A stretch of DNA of 64,000 nucleotides, taken from contig JANQRB010000084.1 of NCBI GenBank assembly GCA_028284775.1, forward strand, positions 1 through 64,000, read 5' to 3'. Shown piece after piece: positions 60,047 to 64,000 of the stretch. Numbering within the stretch: the stretch's first letter is position 1; every line of letters starts with the position of its first letter. This stretch comes from Candidatus Kapaibacterium sp. GTDB lineage: Bacteria; Bacteroidota; Ignavibacteria; Kapaibacteriales; UBA7675. A program made the translations under genes and the position numbers. The notes beneath the pieces were generated by a model. That model worked only from the letters and a program-made list of their open reading frames with translations. It had not been told where the DNA came from and did no database searches.

Positions 60047-61391
60047 ATTTGTCGAATCAATACAGAATATATTCAAGATCGAGGATCTGCGTCAGCGCAT
60101 CGTTTTTACGGCGCTGATTTTGATTGTCGTTCGGATTGGAGCGCATATTACCCTGCCGGGTATCGATGTCGCGGCACTCAAGGCCGCTAACTCGGCCAGC
60201 GACTCCAACACATTTTTTGGATTTATCGATCTGATTGTCGGCGGCGCGTTTTCGAATGCCGCCATTTTTGCGTTGGGCATCATGCCCTACATCTCGGCCT
60301 CGATTATCCTGCAGCTTGCAGGCGTCGTGATTCCCGAAGTGCAGCGTCTGCAGCGCGAAGGTGAAGAGGGCCGCCGAAAAATCAATCAGTGGACCCGCTT
60401 CGGAACTGTGCTGATTTCAGCGCTGCAGGCCTGGGGCGTTTCGATCAAAGTTATTAATACTCGTTATCTGGGCGTTTCGGTCGTGCCGGAGGCGGATTTT
60501 CTCTTCACCTTTACATCGGTCGTCCTGCTTACAAGCGGTACGGTGTTTCTGATGTGGCTGGGTGAACAGATAACCGAACGAGGGATCGGCAACGGTATTT
60601 CGCTCATTATTTTCATCGGTATTATAGCTCAGCTACCTCTCGCGATTAGTCAGGAGGTGCTGTTGATCGATAGTGGCGAACGCAACCCCGTTGTTTTCAT
60701 CATTGTGCTCGTCTTGCTGAGCCTGGTTATTATGGCCGTGGTGCAGCTTACGCAGGGGACGCGCAAAATACCGGTCCAGTATGCTAAACGGGTTGTGGGG
60801 CGCAAGGTCTATGGCGGAACCACCCAGTATTTGCCCTTGAAGGTAAATACCGCCGGGGTGATGCCGATTATCTTTGCCCAGTCGATTATGTTTGTGCCGC
60901 AGACCTTTGCCAGTTTCTTTCCGACTTCGGATTGGGCGGGCTTCATATTCAAGTACTGGAACGATCGATCGTTTCTTTACTCGGCGGCCTACGCATTCAT
61001 CATCGTCTTCTTTACCTATTTCTACACAGCCATTGCCTTCAACCCGCGCGATGTGGCCGACAACATGAAAAAACAGGGCGGCTTTATTCCGGGCGTACGT
61101 CCCGGCAAACACACCGCCGAATTTATCGATCGCATTCTGACGAGGATCACCCTGCCGGGATCGATGTTCCTGGCCTTGATTGCGATCTTGCCCGTCTTCG
61201 TCTCTAATGTGCTAGGTATATCGAGTCTCTTTGCCTCATTTTTTGGCGGCACCAGTCTGCTGATTATTGTTGGTGTAGCGCTCAATACTCTGGAGCAGAT
61301 CGAGTCGCATTTGCTGATGCGGCACTACGACGGATTCATGAAGAGCGGACGAATGCGCGGTCGCGGCGTTCGCAGCAGCGGAGGTTTTTAA
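60039..61391 (+). CDS. secY: Preprotein translocase subunit SecY
   Basis: Ten-helix channel of the Sec translocase in the inner membrane. 450 residues, overlapping rplO by eight bases. Hydrophobic segments appear at the expected places, including ALILIVVRIGAHITLPGID, the plug region GGAFSNAAIFALGIMPYISASIILQL and the SecA-contact cytosolic loops (RTPVQYAKR-like RKIPVQYAKRVVGRKVYGG, NPRDVADNMKKQGGFIPGVRPGKHTAEFI). Canonical length. Six bases before map. Confidence 0.99.
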   Translation: MNKFVESIQNIFKIEDLRQRIVFTALILIVVRIGAHITLPGIDVAALKAANSASDSNTFFGFIDLIVGGAFSNAAIFALGIMPYISASIILQLAGVVIPEVQRLQREGEEGRRKINQWTRFGTVLISALQAWGVSIKVINTRYLGVSVVPEADFLFTFTSVVLLTSGTVFLMWLGEQITERGIGNGISLIIFIGIIAQLPLAISQEVLLIDSGERNPVVFIIVLVLLSLVIMAVVQLTQGTRKIPVQYAKRVVGRKVYGGTTQYLPLKVNTAGVMPIIFAQSIMFVPQTFASFFPTSDWAGFIFKYWNDRSFLYSAAYAFIIVFFTYFYTAIAFNPRDVADNMKKQGGFIPGVRPGKHTAEFIDRILTRITLPGSMFLALIAILPVFVSNVLGISSLFASFFGGTSLLIIVGVALNTLEQIESHLLMRHYDGFMKSGRMRGRGVRSSGGF

Positions 61392-61397
61392 GTCTTA

Positions 61398-62183
61398 ATG
61401 TCGAACGCGCCTTCCATAAAGATTGCTTCGGACATCGACCACATTGCGGAATCCAGCCGTATCGTGGCCGAGACACTGCAACTTGCGGGCAAACATGCGC
61501 GGCCCGGCGTCGAAACGTTAGAGCTCGACCAGATTGCGGAGGATTACATCCGCAGCCAGGGCGGCGAACCGGCGTTTAAGGGATATCAGGTAGACAGACT
61601 GGTATTTCCGTTTACGCTTTGCATCTCCATCGATGATGAGGTGGTGCATGGCATGCCCGGCAAACGGCGCCTGGAAGAAGGGATGATCGTTTCGATCGAT
61701 TGCGGCGTTAAGAAAAACGGTTTCTTCGGCGATAGCGCCTATACTTTTGCGATCGGCGCCATTTCCGAGGAGAAGCAGAAACTGCTCCGTGTTACGCAGG
61801 AAGCCCTGCAGCTCGGCATCGAACAGGCTGTTTCGCGCCACAAGGTCTATCACATTGCCGGGGCGGTTCAGCGGCATGTGGAAAAAAATGGCTTTTCGGT
61901 TGTGCGCGATCTTGTCGGTCACGGTATTGGCCGCCAATTGCATGAAGATCCGCCGGTGCCGAATTTTATTCCGCCTCTGTTGCATCGCAGCCAGTATCCG
62001 AACAAAAAACTGCAGCGCGGTCGTGGTCTGGCTATCGAGCCGATGGTCAACGCCGGCAAAAGCGCAGTCGTCACCGCCGCCGACGGATGGACGGTAAAGA
62101 CAAAAGATGGATCGCCTTCTGCCCATTTCGAGCATACGGTGATTGTACAGGATAATGAAGCTCTCGTTCTTACTGTCGCATAA
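61398..62183 (+). CDS. map: Methionine aminopeptidase, type I
   Basis: Removes N-terminal Met from nascent proteins. 261 residues with the five metal ligands: D101 (SIDCGV), D112 (GDSA), H175 (GHGIG), E214 (IEPM) and E245 (HFEHT), and substrate His84 in VVHGMP. No zinc-finger N-terminus. The link between secY and infA is typical of many bacteria. 12 nt before infA. Confidence 0.98.
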   Translation: MSNAPSIKIASDIDHIAESSRIVAETLQLAGKHARPGVETLELDQIAEDYIRSQGGEPAFKGYQVDRLVFPFTLCISIDDEVVHGMPGKRRLEEGMIVSIDCGVKKNGFFGDSAYTFAIGAISEEKQKLLRVTQEALQLGIEQAVSRHKVYHIAGAVQRHVEKNGFSVVRDLVGHGIGRQLHEDPPVPNFIPPLLHRSQYPNKKLQRGRGLAIEPMVNAGKSAVVTAADGWTVKTKDGSPSAHFEHTVIVQDNEALVLTVA

Positions 62184-62195
62184 AAACTGAGACTT

Positions 62196-62414
62196 ATGGC
62201 CAAACAGGATTTGATTCGCGTTGACGGAATTGTGGAAGAAACGCTCCCCAATGCACAGTTTATTGTGAAGCTTGAAAACGGGCATAAAGTACTCGCCCAC
62301 ATTTCCGGAAAAATGCGAATGAATTTTATCAAGATCATCACCGGCGATCGCGTTACAGTTGAACTGTCGCCGTATGACTTGAAGAAGGGCCGCGTAGTTT
62401 ACCGATATAAATAG
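62196..62414 (+). CDS. infA: Translation initiation factor IF-1
   Basis: OB-fold A-site factor. 72 residues: AKQDLIRVDGIVEETLPNAQFIVKLENGHKVLAHISGKMRMNFIKIITGDRVTVELSPYDLKKGRVVYRYK, the canonical sequence. 44 nt before rpmJ. Confidence 0.99.
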   Translation: MAKQDLIRVDGIVEETLPNAQFIVKLENGHKVLAHISGKMRMNFIKIITGDRVTVELSPYDLKKGRVVYRYK

Positions 62415-62458
62415 AAAGTAAACGAAATAGACTTTCGAGACCAGTGGAGGATGCAATT

Positions 62459-62575
62459 GTGAAAGTACAGGCATCAGTCAAAAAGCGGTCGGCCGACGAT
62501 AAGATTGTTCGCCGCAAAGGCCGGGTTTACGTGATCAATAAAAAAAATCCCCGTCACAAACAACGTCAAGGCTAA
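62459..62575 (+). CDS. rpmJ: 50S ribosomal protein L36, Cys-less (zinc-free) form
   Basis: 38 residues, GTG start after GTGGAGG, ending at TAA 62575. Begins MKVQASVKKRSADDKIVRRK and ends NPRHKQRQG. The four zinc ligands of standard L36 (C-x2-C, C, H) are not present: the C-x2-C pair is replaced by S and D and the third Cys by N, so this is the C-minus form. It lies between infA and rpsM as usual. Too short for many ORF callers. Confidence 0.96.
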   Translation: MKVQASVKKRSADDKIVRRKGRVYVINKKNPRHKQRQG

Positions 62576-62584
62576 CAAGAAGTT

Positions 62585-62965
62585 ATGGCACGTATTGCAG
62601 GTGTTGACTTGCCCAAGCACAAGCGGGCGATTATCGGATTAACGTACATCTTCGGCATTGGTACCTCCGCTTCGAAAGAAATTTTGGAAAAAGCGGGAAT
62701 CAGTGCTGATAAACGTGTAAACGACTTCAGCGATGAAGAGGTGGCGCGAATTCGCTCCATCATTCAGAATGAATACCGGGTGGAAGGTCAGCTCCGCAGC
62801 GAGTTCCAACTTAACGTCAAGCGCTTGATGGATATAGGTTGTTACCGTGGCCTGCGTCACCGTCGCGGCCTCCCTGTGCGGGGGCAGCGTACACGTACCA
62901 ACGCGCGTACACGGAAAGGCAAGCGCAAAACGGTGGCCGGTAAGAAAAAGGCCGGTGTTAAGTAA
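62585..62965 (+). CDS. rpsM: 30S ribosomal protein S13
   Basis: Head and subunit-bridge protein. 126 residues: ARIAGVDLPKHKRAIIGLTYIFGIG, VNDFSDEEVARIRSIIQNEYRVEGQLRSEFQLNVKRLMDIGCYRGLRHRRGLPVRGQRTRTNARTRKGKRKTVAGKKK. Canonical. 90 nt to rpsK, longer than most gaps in the array. Confidence 0.99.
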   Translation: MARIAGVDLPKHKRAIIGLTYIFGIGTSASKEILEKAGISADKRVNDFSDEEVARIRSIIQNEYRVEGQLRSEFQLNVKRLMDIGCYRGLRHRRGLPVRGQRTRTNARTRKGKRKTVAGKKKAGVK

Positions 62966-63055
62966 ATACTGGCTGCTCTGTGGCGTGGTCTGCGCCATGG
63001 AAGCTAATCTCAATGCGAAATATCTTTTACGTGAGACTATAGAAGCGATACATCT

Positions 63056-63445
63056 ATGGCAAAATCGTTTTCGAAAAGGGCCAAAAAGAAAGTCGTTGCC
63101 GACATACAGGGCAGGGCTTTCATCCGCGCTACTTTTAACAACGTGCAGGTTACGATTACGGATATCTACGGCAATGCCCTGAGCTGGTCATCCGCCGGAC
63201 GCAACGGATTCCGTGGATCGAAGAAAAATACGCCCTACGCAGCACAGGTGTCGGCGGAAAATGCCGCGCGCGAAGCCTATGACATGGGCTTGCGTAAAGT
63301 GGAAGTGTTTGTTAAAGGACCGGGATCCGGACGTGAGGCGGCCGTTCGTGCGATGTCGCAGGCTGGCCTCGAGGTGACGTCGATTATCGACCGCACTCCC
63401 ATTCCGCATAATGGCTGCCGGCCGCCGAAACGCCGGCGCGTATAA
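63056..63445 (+). CDS. rpsK: 30S ribosomal protein S11
   Basis: Platform protein. 129 residues: KKVVADIQGRAFIRATFNNVQVTITDIYGNALSWSSAGRNGFRGSKKNTPYAAQVSAENAAREAYDMGLRKVEVFVKGPGSGREAAVRAMSQAGLEVTSIIDRTPIPHNGCRPPKRRRV. The N-P-G-N site for isoaspartate in other bacteria reads IPHNGCRPPK with H-N-G intact. Followed by 153 nt and rpoA; no rpsD. Confidence 0.99.
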   Translation: MAKSFSKRAKKKVVADIQGRAFIRATFNNVQVTITDIYGNALSWSSAGRNGFRGSKKNTPYAAQVSAENAAREAYDMGLRKVEVFVKGPGSGREAAVRAMSQAGLEVTSIIDRTPIPHNGCRPPKRRRV

Positions 63446-63598
63446 ACGCCCGGTCGTCGGTACGAGTATCTAGCGGACTGGTTGACAGACAGGCATTGTG
63501 CCTGCGCTAATTTCGGTTGCGAGCGGTAGTTGGAAATCGGTATTGGAAACCTGACGCCAAAATTTCTTCCTCAACAACGAGCAGATAAGAAAGCTTCT

Positions 63599-64000
63599 AT
63601 GAGCAATAACACTGCAATGCAGATGCCCGAAAGGGTTCAGGTCCACGAAACGTCAACATCTTCGCGCGGTGTCTTTGTCCTTCAGCCGCTGGAAGAAGGC
63701 TACGGTGTAACGCTTGGTAATGCGTTTCGCCGGGTGCTGCTTTCCTCCGTGCCGGGCGCCGCGATCGTCGCGGTAAACATCAGCGGCGTGCTGCACGAAT
63801 TTCAGACGATACCGGGAGTCACTGAAGACGTCTCGGAGATTATCCTCAATCTCAAGGGCGTACGTCTACGCCTGCTTGACAAAAAGGCCAACCGCGTCGC
63901 CTTTCGTTTGAAAGGACCGTATGAGTTCACGGCCAAAGACATTCAACTGGCCAGTGATCAGATCGAAATAATGAATCCCGACCATCACATCGCTACTTTC
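63599..64000 (+). CDS. rpoA: DNA-directed RNA polymerase subunit alpha (N-terminal part, cut by window end)
   Basis: 134 codons in the window, open at the edge. Begins MSNNTAMQMPERVQVHETS, then the alpha-NTD signature GVFVLQPLEEGYGVTLGNAFRRVLLSSVPGAA (assembly interface) and ISGVLHEFQTIPGVTEDVSEIILNLKGVRL. ATG 63599 follows GATAAGAAAG, a weak site. It directly follows rpsK without the usual rpsD. Confidence 0.98.
   Translation, partial: MSNNTAMQMPERVQVHETSTSSRGVFVLQPLEEGYGVTLGNAFRRVLLSSVPGAAIVAVNISGVLHEFQTIPGVTEDVSEIILNLKGVRLRLLDKKANRVAFRLKGPYEFTAKDIQLASDQIEIMNPDHHIATF

Overview
This window is chromosomal DNA of moderately GC-rich composition. It most likely comes from a member of the Bacteroidota/Chlorobiota/Ignavibacteriota (FCB) lineage. 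Three observations support this. Two large secreted proteins end in a type IX secretion (Por) C-terminal sorting domain. At least two promoters match the Bacteroidota -33/-7 pattern (TTG, about 20 nt, TAnnTTTG). The order tRNA-Tyr/Gly/Thr/Trp-secE-nusG-rplK also fits. Clear Shine-Dalgarno sequences before many genes (GGAGGT before rpoB, GAGGAG before rpsC) favour a Chlorobi/Ignavibacteria/Kapabacteria-like branch over classical Bacteroidia. The phylum is an inference; no rRNA gene is present.

Positions 1-29.9 kb hold accessory and metabolic genes. A minus-strand tripartite RND efflux operon (TolC-like outer-membrane protein with an extra N-terminal periplasmic binding-protein-like domain, lipoprotein adaptor, RND pump) runs off the left edge. 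It is followed by a D15/BamA-like outer-membrane protein, an unrecognised membrane-anchored protein, a methyltransferase, imidazolonepropionase, a 6-phosphofructokinase with an unusual active-site residue, a MarR regulator, a BNR-repeat T9SS cargo protein, fructose-1,6-bisphosphatase with a UspA protein, DnaK, a degenerate orotate phosphoribosyltransferase homologue, a 1681-residue vWA T9SS cargo protein, a DegP/HtrA protease, a PAP2 phosphatase and an HNH endonuclease that appears to lack a standard start codon.

Positions 30.2-64 kb hold carA and then the translation/transcription core. The tRNA cluster leads into secE-nusG-rplKAJL-rpoBC, with an L10-leader-like fold before rplJ and two hairpins between rplL and rpoB. 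A terminator follows rpoC. Next come a str-like cluster with two different EF-G genes (EF-G, rpsL, rpsG, EF-G, tuf) and an almost complete S10-spc-alpha array from rpsJ to rpoA, which runs off the right edge. The array includes secY, map, infA and a Cys-less rpmJ that is easily missed because of its size. rpsD, normally between rpsK and rpoA, is absent from that place.

No CRISPR array, insertion sequence, prophage or integrated element was seen. The most unusual items are the TolC/binding-protein fusion, the two EF-G genes flanking rpsL-rpsG, the CTG-start HNH gene overlapping a small upstream ORF, the phosphoribosyltransferase that has lost its PRPP loop, and two core promoters that share an extended sequence beyond the -7 element.
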